From Brevundimonas sp. (GTDB lineage Bacteria; Pseudomonadota; Alphaproteobacteria; Caulobacterales; Caulobacteraceae): 12,790 nt of DNA. Location of the stretch: NCBI GenBank assembly GCA_024711185.1, contig JANJTI010000279.1:1-12790 (forward strand), written 5' to 3'. The translations under genes and the position numbers were made by a program. The notes beneath the pieces were generated by a model that saw nothing but the letters and a program-made list of their open reading frames with translations, made no database searches and was not told the origin of the DNA. Positions 1 through 6,249 of this stretch are shown in pieces; the first letter of the stretch is position 1; every line of letters starts with the position of its first letter.

Positions 1-188
1 GATCCGGCAAGTCCCGCCGCCCGGCGACGCCGCAAGGCCGAACCGGCGAGCCTTCAAGGCCCGAACAGGGCCGCCAGTCGGCGGGGCGAACGGAAAACGA
101 CCACGCGGGGCGTCAGCTTCCGCCGAATACGGTCACTTCAATGCACCGACCGGGCGAAGGCCCGGCGCCCCGCTCCCTTCCCGCCTCA

Positions 189-206
189 CCGCTTCTCCGG
201 AAGCGG
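189..206. other. Perfect 7-bp hairpin with UCCG tetraloop
   Basis: Arms CCGCTTC and GAAGCGG pair perfectly around TCCG. In RNA this is a C(UCCG)G loop, a member of the stable UNCG tetraloop class. No T-tract follows on either strand, so a simple intrinsic terminator is unlikely. It may be part of a structured 5' leader or small RNA together with the helix at 230-268. In DNA this GC-rich, chance hairpins are common. Confidence 0.35.
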
Positions 207-229
207 CGAGGAGTCATGCCTGATCGCGC

Positions 230-268
230 CCTTTCGGGAAGAGGGGCGGTGGAAACCTCCCGGAAAGG
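230..268 (+). other. Potential structured RNA element
   Basis: CCTTTCGGGA (230-239) pairs with TCCCGGAAAGG (258-268) as a ten-base-pair helix with one bulged G. Immediately inside its 3' arm, GGT-GGAA-ACC (248-257) forms a small hairpin with a GNRA-class GGAA loop, stacked directly on the long helix. The purine run AAAGGAG (264-270) lies in and just after the 3' arm, so folding would partly hide it. It matches no riboswitch or ncRNA family I can recall. It could be the leader of the downstream membrane-protein gene, an independent small RNA, or chance. Confidence 0.25.
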
Positions 269-393
269 AGTCGTGACGCTTTTGCCGCATCGCCTCGCCA
301 ACGTTCGCCTCCGGTCCCTCGATTCACCAGCCCGTGACCATCTGCGCGGTATCGGTGCGGAACGAAGCGACGAGGTGCGGCTTTGAACAGGCC

Positions 394-1107
394 ATGCTCA
401 TGCAACTGAAAAGGCTGGCGAAGCACGTCTGCACGCCCGACGAGCTCGACATGGTCGAGCACTACCGCACCGACGCCGAGAAGACGGCCGATCTGGTCGT
501 CCACGTCGTCGGCCTGACCCTCGCCGCGGTGGGCGGGGTCGTGCTGGCGGTTCTCGCCGCCCTGTATTCGGGCATCGGCGCGGTGGCGGCCACGGCCGTC
601 TACGCCCTGTGCCTGATCGGCATGCTGGCGGCCTCCACCGTCTACAATCTGACCCGTCCGTGCGCGGCCCGGCCCGTGCTGCGTCGCCTCGACGAGGCCG
701 CCATCTTCCTGATGATCGCCGGCAGCTACACGCCCTTCACCACGCAGCGGTTCGAGGGGGCGTGGGCGATCGGCTTCACCCTCCTGGTCTGGGCGATCGG
801 CCTGGGCGGGGCGTTCGCCAAGATTGTCCTGCCGCGCCTGTCCGACGCGATCTGGAGCGCCGTCTACGTCGCCTTCGGCTGGCTGGCGGTGATCGCGCTC
901 AAGCCGATGATGGACACCGTCCATCCGCTGGCCCTCGCCCTGCTGGTCGCCGGCGGTCTGATCTACACTGCCGGCGTCTTCGTCTTCATCAGCCCACAGG
1001 TGAAGTTCCGCCGCGCCATCTGGCATGGCTTCGTGGTCACTGGCGCCACGGTGCACTGGGCCGCGGTCCTGGTGGGCGTGGTCCTCGCGCCCGGCGGGCT
1101 CGGCTAG
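394..1107 (+). CDS. Hemolysin III / TrhA (PAQR-like) family membrane protein
   Basis: A 237-residue integral membrane protein with about seven hydrophobic segments, the architecture of the hemolysin III/TrhA family. That family is related to eukaryotic PAQR receptors and linked to membrane fluidity homeostasis in bacteria; the early haemolysin label is probably misleading. Diagnostic stretches are STVYNLTRP (81-89), RRLDEAAIFLMIAGSYTPFT (97-116) and IWHGFVVTGATVHW (209-222). The family's metal site normally uses a Ser-x3-His, an Asp and two C-terminal His. Here S81, D100, H211 and H221 are present, but the first His is N85 and the usual DH pair reads DE (100-101). I chose ATG 394; ATG 400 fits a weak CAGG (388-391) better. 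GTG codons at 334 and 355 are in frame but have no ribosome-binding site and would add residues ahead of the family core. phaR follows 55 bp downstream on the same strand. The family call is secure; the activity is not. Confidence 0.85.
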   Translation: MLMQLKRLAKHVCTPDELDMVEHYRTDAEKTADLVVHVVGLTLAAVGGVVLAVLAALYSGIGAVAATAVYALCLIGMLAASTVYNLTRPCAARPVLRRLDEAAIFLMIAGSYTPFTTQRFEGAWAIGFTLLVWAIGLGGAFAKIVLPRLSDAIWSAVYVAFGWLAVIALKPMMDTVHPLALALLVAGGLIYTAGVFVFISPQVKFRRAIWHGFVVTGATVHWAAVLVGVVLAPGGLG

Positions 1108-1162
1108 ACTTTCGCAGCCGCAGCGCGGATGCTGACGCGTCGCAACAGGATCGGGGGACGAC

Positions 1163-1744
1163 GTGGCTGACAGGAAGTCCGGCGCCGACGAGACGGTGGT
1201 CATCAAGAAGTACGCCAACCGTCGACTCTACAACACCGCGAGCAGCGCCTACGTCACCCTGGACGACCTCGCCCGCATGGTGCGCGAGGGCGTCGAGTTC
1301 GTCGTCTACGACGCGCGCACCAACGAAGACCTGACCCGCCAGATCCTGACCCAGATCATCTTCGAGGAGGAAAGCCGCGGCGAGGCCCTGCTTCCGGTGC
1401 AGTTCCTTCGCCAGCTGATCGGCTTCTACGGCGGCCAGATGCAGGGCGTCCTCCCCGGCTACCTCGAGATGTCGCTCGACAACTTCGTGCGCCAGCAGGA
1501 ACAGATCCGCGGCCAGTTCAGCAAGGCCTTCGGCGCCACGCCGGGGGCGGGTCTCCTCGACGAGATGGCCCGGCGCAACATGGCGCTGTTCACCGAGGCG
1601 ATGAAGATGTGGCCGGGCTTCGCGGGGGCCGCCGCCCGTCCGGAGGAGCCGCCGAAGCCCGCCGCCGGGGACGACGCCCTGGCCGAGATGCGCCGCCAGA
1701 TGGACGAGATGCGCGCGCGCCTCGACAGCCTGTCGAAGCCATGA
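1163..1744 (+). CDS. phaR: PhaR, polyhydroxyalkanoate synthesis repressor
   Basis: A 193-residue cytoplasmic regulator of polyhydroxybutyrate storage. In characterised relatives PhaR binds DNA upstream of phasin genes and of its own gene, and releases it when it binds PHB granules. The N-terminal PHB/PHA accumulation regulator DNA-binding domain is at residues 13-72, with the signature VIKKYANRRLYNT and the following TLDDLARMVREG and IIFEEES. A second conserved block (about 75-115) ends in LDNFVRQQEQ, and the C-terminus (170-191) is a short amphipathic, probably coiled-coil helix. The start is GTG 1163, preceded by GGGGGA (1153-1158) with a 4-base spacer. The stop overlaps the ATG of the next gene (ATGA, 1741-1744), implying translational coupling. 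The 55-bp upstream gap is rich in GCA/TGC triplets, which would suit the reported TGC-rich PhaR sites, so autoregulation is plausible. No PHB synthase or phasin gene is in the window. Confidence 0.95.
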   Translation: MADRKSGADETVVIKKYANRRLYNTASSAYVTLDDLARMVREGVEFVVYDARTNEDLTRQILTQIIFEEESRGEALLPVQFLRQLIGFYGGQMQGVLPGYLEMSLDNFVRQQEQIRGQFSKAFGATPGAGLLDEMARRNMALFTEAMKMWPGFAGAAARPEEPPKPAAGDDALAEMRRQMDEMRARLDSLSKP

Positions 1745-2097
1745 CGGACGAGGTGGCGCCCGTTTCGATCGTCGCCCCGGTCGGTCGCCGCGACCGCCGC
1801 GCCGCGGATCGCCGTGCGGCCGAGCGCCGGGCGGCCCCCACCTCGCGCGCCCTGGTCCCGGCCGAACCGGCGGACGAAGCTGCCGACGGCCCGGCAAGAG
1901 CTGCCCCGACCGCGCCCGCCGACCCCGGCGCGGCCGTCTTCGCGGCCCAGCTGATGGGACAGTCCGGCCAGCGGCGCGGACTGAAAGGCGGCCCGCCGGT
2001 GCTGGACGCCGCCCGCGCCGCCTATCTCGAGACGCGCTATTCCGGCGCGGCGGACCGGCGTCCCAGGCCCGGCCGCAGCGAGGACACGGACGTCTGA
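1741..2097 (+). CDS. Conserved-looking 118-aa protein coupled to phaR
   Basis: A 118-residue protein of unknown function. Residues 15-31 are an Arg/Ala-rich basic stretch (GRRDRRAADRRAAERR), residues 32-63 a low-complexity Ala/Pro/Glu linker, and residues 64-111 a more ordered module reading AAVFAAQLMGQSGQRRGLKG, then GGPPVLDAARAAYLETRYSG, then ADRRPRPG. The C-terminal module looks like a small alphaproteobacterial conserved domain, but I cannot name it. The ATG at 1741 overlaps the phaR TGA in an ATGA junction and has no strong Shine-Dalgarno of its own, so it is probably translated by coupling to phaR. The hairpin at 2118-2134 may end the transcript. The basic stretch could bind nucleic acid or a polyanion; that is only inference. 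There is no signal peptide or membrane segment. Confidence 0.8.
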   Translation: MTDEVAPVSIVAPVGRRDRRAADRRAAERRAAPTSRALVPAEPADEAADGPARAAPTAPADPGAAVFAAQLMGQSGQRRGLKGGPPVLDAARAAYLETRYSGAADRRPRPGRSEDTDV

Positions 2098-2117
2098 CGC
2101 CGCGGCACGGTCCTTGC

Positions 2118-2134
2118 TGAACCCGGCGGGTTCA
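2118..2134 (+). terminator. Candidate terminator hairpin after the phaR operon
   Basis: A perfect 7-bp inverted repeat, TGAACCC / GGGTTCA, with a GGC loop, lies 20 bases after the stop of the 118-aa gene. Downstream comes CGCCCGTTT, so the T-tract is weak. Position favours a terminator for the phaR unit; the poor T-run lowers confidence. It also sits 22 bp upstream of the 22-codon frame at 2157, so an operator role is possible. Confidence 0.4.
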
Positions 2135-2156
2135 CGCCCGTTTCCGGACCGCCGCC

Positions 2157-2225
2157 ATGCTCAGCATCCTGACCCGCACCATCGACGTCGCCGTCGTGGC
2201 CCTGATCTTCGTCGCCTTCAGCTAG
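2157..2225 (+). CDS. Possible 22-aa single-pass membrane microprotein
   Basis: An ATG-initiated 22-codon frame encodes MLSILTRTIDVAVVALIFVA followed by FS, essentially one hydrophobic helix with a short polar face (TRTID). Every one of its 22 sense codons ends in G or C, the pattern of true genes here, while nearby non-coding sequence is only about two-thirds G/C at any phase. The opposite strand does not explain this, because the convergent gene ends at 2222. Against it: there is no clear Shine-Dalgarno (only CCGGACCGCCGCC upstream), and an in-frame TGA at 2118 with no other upstream start codon rules out a longer form. It could be a leaderless small protein. Its TAG shares CTAG (2222-2225) with the stop of the gene on the other strand. 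I do not recognise a family. Confidence 0.4.
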   Translation: MLSILTRTIDVAVVALIFVAFS

Positions 2226-2665
2226 GCGACACCGCCGAAGTCCAGGTCCTTGCGGGCCGAGATGATGGTCACGATGAACCCGGCCAGCACGTCGAGCATG
2301 ACCATCACCACGATCAGGAAGAAGGTCGAGGTGGCGAAACCCTTGATCAGCAGGAACTCGACCAGCACGGCCACGAAGAGGATCATCGACAGGGCGTGAT
2401 TGACGATCGCCACCTTCTGGCTCGACGTCGACTTCAGCAGTTCGAAGAACAGCAGGATCAGGCTCAGCAGCAGGATCAGGTCGCCCGGCCCGACATTCCA
2501 GCTTGTTCCCGAGGCCATCGGTATGGAGAACATCGGCTCGCGCAGGATGGCGTCGGCGCCGCCTGCGGCCATGGTCGCCTCGCTCCCGCCGCCGATCAGG
2601 CTGGACAGCACCACGATGTTGTAGAGCACCACGGGGATCAGAAGCAGCGGCAGGGCGATCAGCAT
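2222..2665 (-). CDS. Four-helix inner-membrane protein of unknown function
   Basis: A 147-residue protein with four predicted transmembrane helices at about 1-23 (MLIALPLLLIPVVLYNIVVL), 62-78, 90-110 and 114-136. Between helices 1 and 2 is a 35-residue loop that is probably periplasmic. The charged tail SARKDLDFGG ends the chain. I recognise the type (a conserved hypothetical protein of proteobacteria) but no functional domain. The preferred start is ATG 2665, preceded on its strand by GGAG (2673-2676) at a 7-base spacing. A TTG at 2695 would add ten residues including a basic patch (RRRS) but has no ribosome-binding site. It lies 103 bp downstream of the GT2 gene in the same direction, so co-transcription is possible, although a hairpin lies between them. 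Its stop overlaps the convergent 22-codon frame. Confidence 0.75.
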   Translation of the reverse strand: MLIALPLLLIPVVLYNIVVLSSLIGGGSEATMAAGGADAILREPMFSIPMASGTSWNVGPGDLILLLSLILLFFELLKSTSSQKVAIVNHALSMILFVAVLVEFLLIKGFATSTFFLIVVMVMLDVLAGFIVTIISARKDLDFGGVA

Positions 2666-2749
2666 GACCAGGCTCCGGCGACGGACGGCCTCCAACGGCC
2701 GCGCTTGTTAACCCTGCATAGCCCCGTTCGCTCCCTGCCGCCATGCCCC

Positions 2750-2766
2750 CTCGCCCGGGAGGCGAG
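2750..2766 (-). terminator. Hairpin just after the GT2 gene
   Basis: A perfect 6-bp repeat, CTCGCC / GGCGAG, with a 5-base loop begins two bases past the stop codon of the GT2 gene on its strand. The following bases are G-rich rather than T-rich, so it is not a classical intrinsic terminator. It may attenuate transcription or protect the transcript end. The same arm sequences recur near 11760-11803. Confidence 0.3.
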
Positions 2767-2768
2767 CC

Positions 2769-3497
2769 TCAGAACTCGCTGACCGCGCCCGGCCGGCGCG
2801 ACCGCTGCTTCAGCCACATGACGCCCAGCAGGTCCGAGAGAGAGGCCACCAGCCGTCCCCAGTTGGTGTACTTCGACCGACCCGTCTCCCGATGGCGGTG
2901 TCCGACCTCGACGTAGCGGTTCTCGAAGCCCTCGCGGATCATCAGGGCCGGCAGATATCGATGGATGTGATCGAAGTACGGAAGGCGCAGGAACGCCTCC
3001 CGCCGGAACGCCTTCAGCCCGCAGCCGGTGTCGTCGGCGTCGTCCGCCAGCAGCCGCCGGCGGATCCGGTTGGCCCACCGCGACGCCCATCGCTTGGCCT
3101 CGGTGTCCTGTCGGTGCGCCCGCACGCCGCCCACAAGGGCGACGTTGACGGGTGAGGCGGTCAGCAGGTCGACCAGCCTCGGGGCGTCGGCCGGGGGATT
3201 CTGACCGTCGCCGTCCAGAGTCACGACGATCGGGGCCCGGGCCGCCAGTACGCCCGTGCGCACGGCCCGACTCTGGCCGGCGTTCGACGCATGGCTGAGC
3301 ACCCGCAGCGCCGGCAGCTCCGCCATCAGCGCCCGCAGCTCGGCGAGAGTGCCGTCGCGGGAAGCGTCGTCCACGAACACCATCTCGAACGACCGGCCCG
3401 CGAAGGCCGCGGCGATCTCGCGCGCCAGAGGTCCGGCTGCTCCCTCCTCGTCATGCACGGGAACGACGACGGAAATCTCGGGGGCGGTCTCGGTCAT
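2769..3497 (-). CDS. GT2 glycosyltransferase (polyprenyl-phosphate sugar synthase type)
   Basis: A 242-residue glycosyltransferase family 2 enzyme of the dolichol-phosphate-mannose-synthase / ArnC / RgtE type. These transfer a sugar from a nucleotide donor to a polyprenyl phosphate on the cytoplasmic face, to be used by GT39/GT-C enzymes. It has the Rossmann-like start ISVVVPVHDEEG (8-19), VDDASRDGT (42-50), the DxD metal/nucleotide motif in TLDGDGQNPP (93-102), DTGCGLKAFRR (156-166) and RETGRSKY (203-210). A hydrophobic amphipathic stretch (217-229) probably docks it to the membrane. The C-terminal transmembrane pair of ArnC/GtrB proteins is absent, so it is the short form. ATG 3497 is the start; no good Shine-Dalgarno is visible. 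It is divergent from the ArnT-like gene across 79 bp, the expected donor-synthase/transferase pairing. Sugar identity cannot be read from the sequence; uronic acid or mannose are possibilities. Confidence 0.9.
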   Translation of the reverse strand: MTETAPEISVVVPVHDEEGAAGPLAREIAAAFAGRSFEMVFVDDASRDGTLAELRALMAELPALRVLSHASNAGQSRAVRTGVLAARAPIVVTLDGDGQNPPADAPRLVDLLTASPVNVALVGGVRAHRQDTEAKRWASRWANRIRRRLLADDADDTGCGLKAFRREAFLRLPYFDHIHRYLPALMIREGFENRYVEVGHRHRETGRSKYTNWGRLVASLSDLLGVMWLKQRSRRPGAVSEF

Positions 3498-3576
3498 GGC
3501 CGCTGTCTAGCCCGTTTCGTACCGGTGCGGGAGGTATGGCTGACGCGCGAGGAACCGCCGTGTTAGGAAGATGAAC
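3498..3576. promoter_or_regulatory. Divergent promoter region, GT2 and GT39 genes
   Basis: This 79-bp gap separates two head-to-head genes and must hold both promoters unless transcripts enter from elsewhere. I see no convincing -35/-10 pair. TAGGAAG (3564-3570) is the ribosome-binding site of the rightward gene. Confidence 0.4.
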
Positions 3577-5253
3577 ATGACGGCCCCCGATCTCGACCGC
3601 TTTATCGCCGGCTGGCGGGGCCCGCTCCTGGCGGCCCTCGTCGCCCTGATCGCCGGCCTGCCGGTGCTGGCGCTGCTGCCGCCGCTGGACCGGGACGAGA
3701 GCCGGTACGCGCAGGCGACGTCGCAGATGCTGGAGTCGGGGGATTATGTCGACATCCGCTTCCAGGACGAGCCGCGCTGGAAGAAGCCGGTGGGCATCTA
3801 CTGGATGCAGGCGGTGGCGGTGGCGTCGACCTCGGGCGTCGAGAGCCGGGCCATCCAGCCCTACCGCATCCCCTCGATCCTCGGCGCCATGCTGGCCGCC
3901 GCGGCCTGCGCCTGGGTCGGCGCGGCGATGTTCGGCGCCCGGGCGGGATTCCTCGCCGGGGCGATGCTCGGCGCCACCTTCCTGCTGTCGACCGAAGCAG
4001 GCATCGCCAAGACCGACGCCATGCTGTGCGGGGCGGTCACCCTGGCGATGGCGGCCCTGGCGCGGATCTATCTCGCCACCCGGGCGGGTGAGCCGCCCAG
4101 GCGGACGCACAAGCTGCTGTTCTGGGCGGGTCTGGGTCTGTCGATCCTGATCAAGGGGCCCCTGGGACTGGTGGTCATCGCCCCCGCCGCGCTCCTGCTC
4201 TCCCTGTGGGACCGGAACCTTGGCTGGTTGCGCCGGCTCGGCTGGGGCTGGGGGCTGCCGCTGGTCGCCCTGATCGTGGGGCCCTGGGCCATCGCCATCA
4301 CCATCGCCACCGACGGGGGCTTCTGGCGCGAGGCCATCGCGGGAGACCTGGCGCCGAAGATCGCGGGCGGACACGAGAGCCACGGCGCGCCGCCAGGAAC
4401 CTATCTCGGCCTCGTCGCCCTGACCTTCTTCCCCGCCACCCTGCTGCTTCCGGCGGCGGCCATCGCAGCCTGGACCCGGCGGGCCGAACCGGCGATCCGT
4501 TTCCTGATCTGCTGGCTGGTCCCGGCCTGGCTGATCTTCGAACTCACCCCGACCAAGCTGGTGCACTACAACCTGCCGGTGTTCGGAGCCCTGGCCTTGC
4601 TGGCGGCGGCGGCCCTGACCCGTCCGATCGGACGGTGGCCGCGCTATGTCGGGGCCGCCCTGACGGTCCTCGTCGGCGTGCTTCTCGCCGCCGTCGTGGT
4701 CGCCGGGCTGACCGAGTTCGGGCGGTCCACAGCCCAGACCTGGGCCACCATCACCATCGTCTTCTCGGTGCTGGCGGGGCTGATCGGCGCCTTCCTGTTG
4801 CTGCATCGCGCCCCCGTGCCGGCGGTGATCGCCTCCCTCGCCCTCGGGGTGGTGGCGCACGGGGCGCTGGCCGGCACCCTGCGTCAGCTGAAGCCGCTGT
4901 CCGTGTCGCCCCGCCTGCAGCAGGTGCTGGAGGAGGCGGACCTGCACCCGCGCCGGGGGCGGCCCGGCCCCGTCGCCATCGCCGGTTTCCACGAGCCCAG
5001 CTTCGTCTTCCTGACCGGCCGCAACACGGAACTGACCGACGCCGCGGGCGCGGCGCGGGCGCTGGCCCAGGGCCGGCCCGCGATCGTCGAGGAGCGCCAG
5101 GGCCAGGCGTTCCGCGAGGCGGCCGCCCGGCTGGGCGTCAGCGGACGCTCGGTCGGCGTGGTCGACGGACACAACTACTCGCAGGGGGACGATGTCCGCC
5201 TGACGGTCTATGCGCCGGCCGACGAGACGCCGGCAGGGGAGTCGCAGCGGTGA
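3577..5253 (+). CDS. ArnT-like GT39 membrane glycosyltransferase
   Basis: A 558-residue polytopic glycosyltransferase of the PMT/ArnT superfamily (GT39/GT83, GT-C fold). Such enzymes take a sugar from a polyprenyl-phosphate carrier and add it to lipid A or another envelope acceptor on the periplasmic face. Evidence is the catalytic first-loop motif LDRDESRYAQ (37-46) with D38/D40/E41, then DIRFQDEPRWKKPVGIYWMQA, the family signature GLSILIKGP after helix 4 or 5, TPTKLVHYNLPVFGALALL late in the membrane region, and about ten to twelve hydrophobic segments. The last 110 residues form a soluble domain. ATG 3577 is preferred because AGGAAG (3565-3570) lies 6 bases upstream; ATG 3571 would be too close. 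The neighbouring GT2 gene is the likely donor maker. The stop overlaps the next gene's start (GTGA, 5250-5253). The acceptor is unknown; lipid A uronic acid modification, as in Caulobacter, is an inference only. Confidence 0.9.
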   Translation: MTAPDLDRFIAGWRGPLLAALVALIAGLPVLALLPPLDRDESRYAQATSQMLESGDYVDIRFQDEPRWKKPVGIYWMQAVAVASTSGVESRAIQPYRIPSILGAMLAAAACAWVGAAMFGARAGFLAGAMLGATFLLSTEAGIAKTDAMLCGAVTLAMAALARIYLATRAGEPPRRTHKLLFWAGLGLSILIKGPLGLVVIAPAALLLSLWDRNLGWLRRLGWGWGLPLVALIVGPWAIAITIATDGGFWREAIAGDLAPKIAGGHESHGAPPGTYLGLVALTFFPATLLLPAAAIAAWTRRAEPAIRFLICWLVPAWLIFELTPTKLVHYNLPVFGALALLAAAALTRPIGRWPRYVGAALTVLVGVLLAAVVVAGLTEFGRSTAQTWATITIVFSVLAGLIGAFLLLHRAPVPAVIASLALGVVAHGALAGTLRQLKPLSVSPRLQQVLEEADLHPRRGRPGPVAIAGFHEPSFVFLTGRNTELTDAAGAARALAQGRPAIVEERQGQAFREAAARLGVSGRSVGVVDGHNYSQGDDVRLTVYAPADETPAGESQR

Positions 5254-6170
5254 GCCGTCCGATCACCATCGTCGAGGTCGGGCCTCGCGACGGATTGCAG
5301 AACGAGAAGGCGGTGCTCGAGCCCGCGGTCCGCGCCGAGCTGGTGCGGAGGCTGGAGGCGGCCGGCGCGCGGCGCATCGAGGCCGTGAGCTTCGTGCATC
5401 CGAAATACGTGCCGCAGATGGCGGGCGCGGAAGAGGTCATGACGCTTCTGCCGCGCGCGCCCGGTCGCAGCCGGATCGGCCTCGTTCTGAACGGCAGGGG
5501 CTACGACCGGGCGCTCGGGACAGCCGTCGACGAGGTCAATGTCGCCATGTCGGCGACCGACGGCTTCGGCCTGAAGAACCAGGGACTGACCGTGGAGCAG
5601 CAGGTCGGCATGCTGGCCGACATCGTCGCCGGCCGGCGCAACGCCGAGGGCGAACCGGGAGCGGCGCCGGCCCTGACCGCGACCCTGTCCTGCGTCTGGG
5701 GCTGTCCCTTCGACGGCGAGGTGTCGGTGGGACAGGTCGAGGACCTGGTGGGCCGGCTCGCCGAGCTGGGCGTCGGCGAGATCGCGCTGGCGGACACCAT
5801 CGGCGTCGGCGATCCGTGGAGCGTGACCCGCAAGGTGGAGGCGGCGCGGCGGGCGGCTCCGGAAGCCACCTTGCGGTTGCACTTCCATGACACCCGCAAC
5901 ACCGGTCTGGCCAACGCCCATGCGGGGGTGGAGGCGGGCGTCGATGTGCTGGACGCCTCGGTCGGCGGGATCGGCGGCTGTCCCTTCGCCCCCGGGGCGA
6001 CGGGCAACATCCCCACCGAGGACCTCGTCTTCATGCTGGAGCGGGCCGGGTTCTCGACCGGTTACGATCTCGACGCCCTCATCGCGACGGCGCGCTGGAT
6101 CGGCGAGAGGATCGGCCGGCCGGCGCCGAGCGCCCTCAGCCGGGCCGGAGGCTGGCCGGCGAGGGTCTGA
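5250..6170 (+). CDS. Hydroxymethylglutaryl-CoA lyase
   Basis: A 306-residue cytoplasmic lyase of the HMGL-like TIM-barrel family, cleaving 3-hydroxy-3-methylglutaryl-CoA to acetoacetate and acetyl-CoA, the last step of leucine degradation. It opens with VEVGPRDGLQNEK (catalytic R13, metal ligand D14), followed by SFVHPKYVPQMAGAEEV, SCVWGCPFDGEV and LADTIGVGDPW. The metal-binding LHFHDT has H211, H213 and D214. The catalytic-cysteine loop GGIGGCPFAPGATGNIPTED has Cys244. All key residues of the human enzyme have counterparts, and the length is typical. The start GTG 5250 has AGGGGAG (5235-5241) at an 8-base spacing and overlaps the upstream stop, so the two genes are probably co-translated. 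No other leucine-pathway gene is in the window. A close homologue acting on isohexenylglutaryl-CoA or a related acyl-CoA cannot be excluded. Confidence 0.93.
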   Translation: MSRPITIVEVGPRDGLQNEKAVLEPAVRAELVRRLEAAGARRIEAVSFVHPKYVPQMAGAEEVMTLLPRAPGRSRIGLVLNGRGYDRALGTAVDEVNVAMSATDGFGLKNQGLTVEQQVGMLADIVAGRRNAEGEPGAAPALTATLSCVWGCPFDGEVSVGQVEDLVGRLAELGVGEIALADTIGVGDPWSVTRKVEAARRAAPEATLRLHFHDTRNTGLANAHAGVEAGVDVLDASVGGIGGCPFAPGATGNIPTEDLVFMLERAGFSTGYDLDALIATARWIGERIGRPAPSALSRAGGWPARV

Positions 6171-6212
6171 GACAAGCGCTACTTCGGCGGGTGGAAATGG
6201 GCGACAATCCGC

Positions 6213-6227
6213 GTGGACAAGGTCCAC
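6213..6227. terminator. Hairpin between convergent genes
   Basis: GTGGAC and GTCCAC form a perfect 6-bp stem with an AAG loop in the 79-bp gap between the HMG-CoA lyase and the MpaB-like gene, which face each other. It is symmetrical and could serve both strands, but neither side has a T-tract. A third GTGGA follows at 6231. Confidence 0.25.
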
Positions 6228-6249
6228 TCCGTGGATATGCGCCACATCG

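Larger units (their letters stand above)
1..393. other. Left-edge region without a supported gene
   Basis: All three forward frames stay open for long stretches (one from position 3 to a stop at 384-386), but their third codon positions are only about two-thirds G/C by eye, well below the real genes here, and the translations are Arg/Pro-rich without recognisable domains. The reverse strand offers only a 62-codon frame of the same low-complexity kind. I therefore see no coding sequence. The region does contain two strong potential hairpins (189-206 and 230-268, listed separately) and should hold the promoter of the gene starting near 394. A gene tail entering from the left cannot be fully excluded for the first 100 bases or so. 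Confidence 0.5.

Noticed and set aside
273..386. Possible 37-codon leader peptide (GTG after AAAGGAG) before the TrhA-like gene
   Set aside because: The spacing from AAAGGAG to GTG is only two bases, third positions are not G/C-biased like the real genes, and the peptide shows no regulatory codon run.
214..1218. 334-codon frame on the - strand across the TrhA-like gene
   Set aside because: Antisense to a gene with recognised family motifs; the translation is charged low-complexity sequence.
3451..5172. 573-codon frame on the - strand opposite the ArnT-like gene
   Set aside because: It is an Arg/Gly/Gln/Pro-rich antisense shadow of a clearly coding membrane protein; no motif.
4206..5249. In-frame upstream extension of the HMG-CoA lyase
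   Set aside because: The frame is open far upstream, but that part is the +1 shadow of the ArnT-like gene. The lyase starts at GTG 5250, with a good ribosome-binding site and the family N-terminus.
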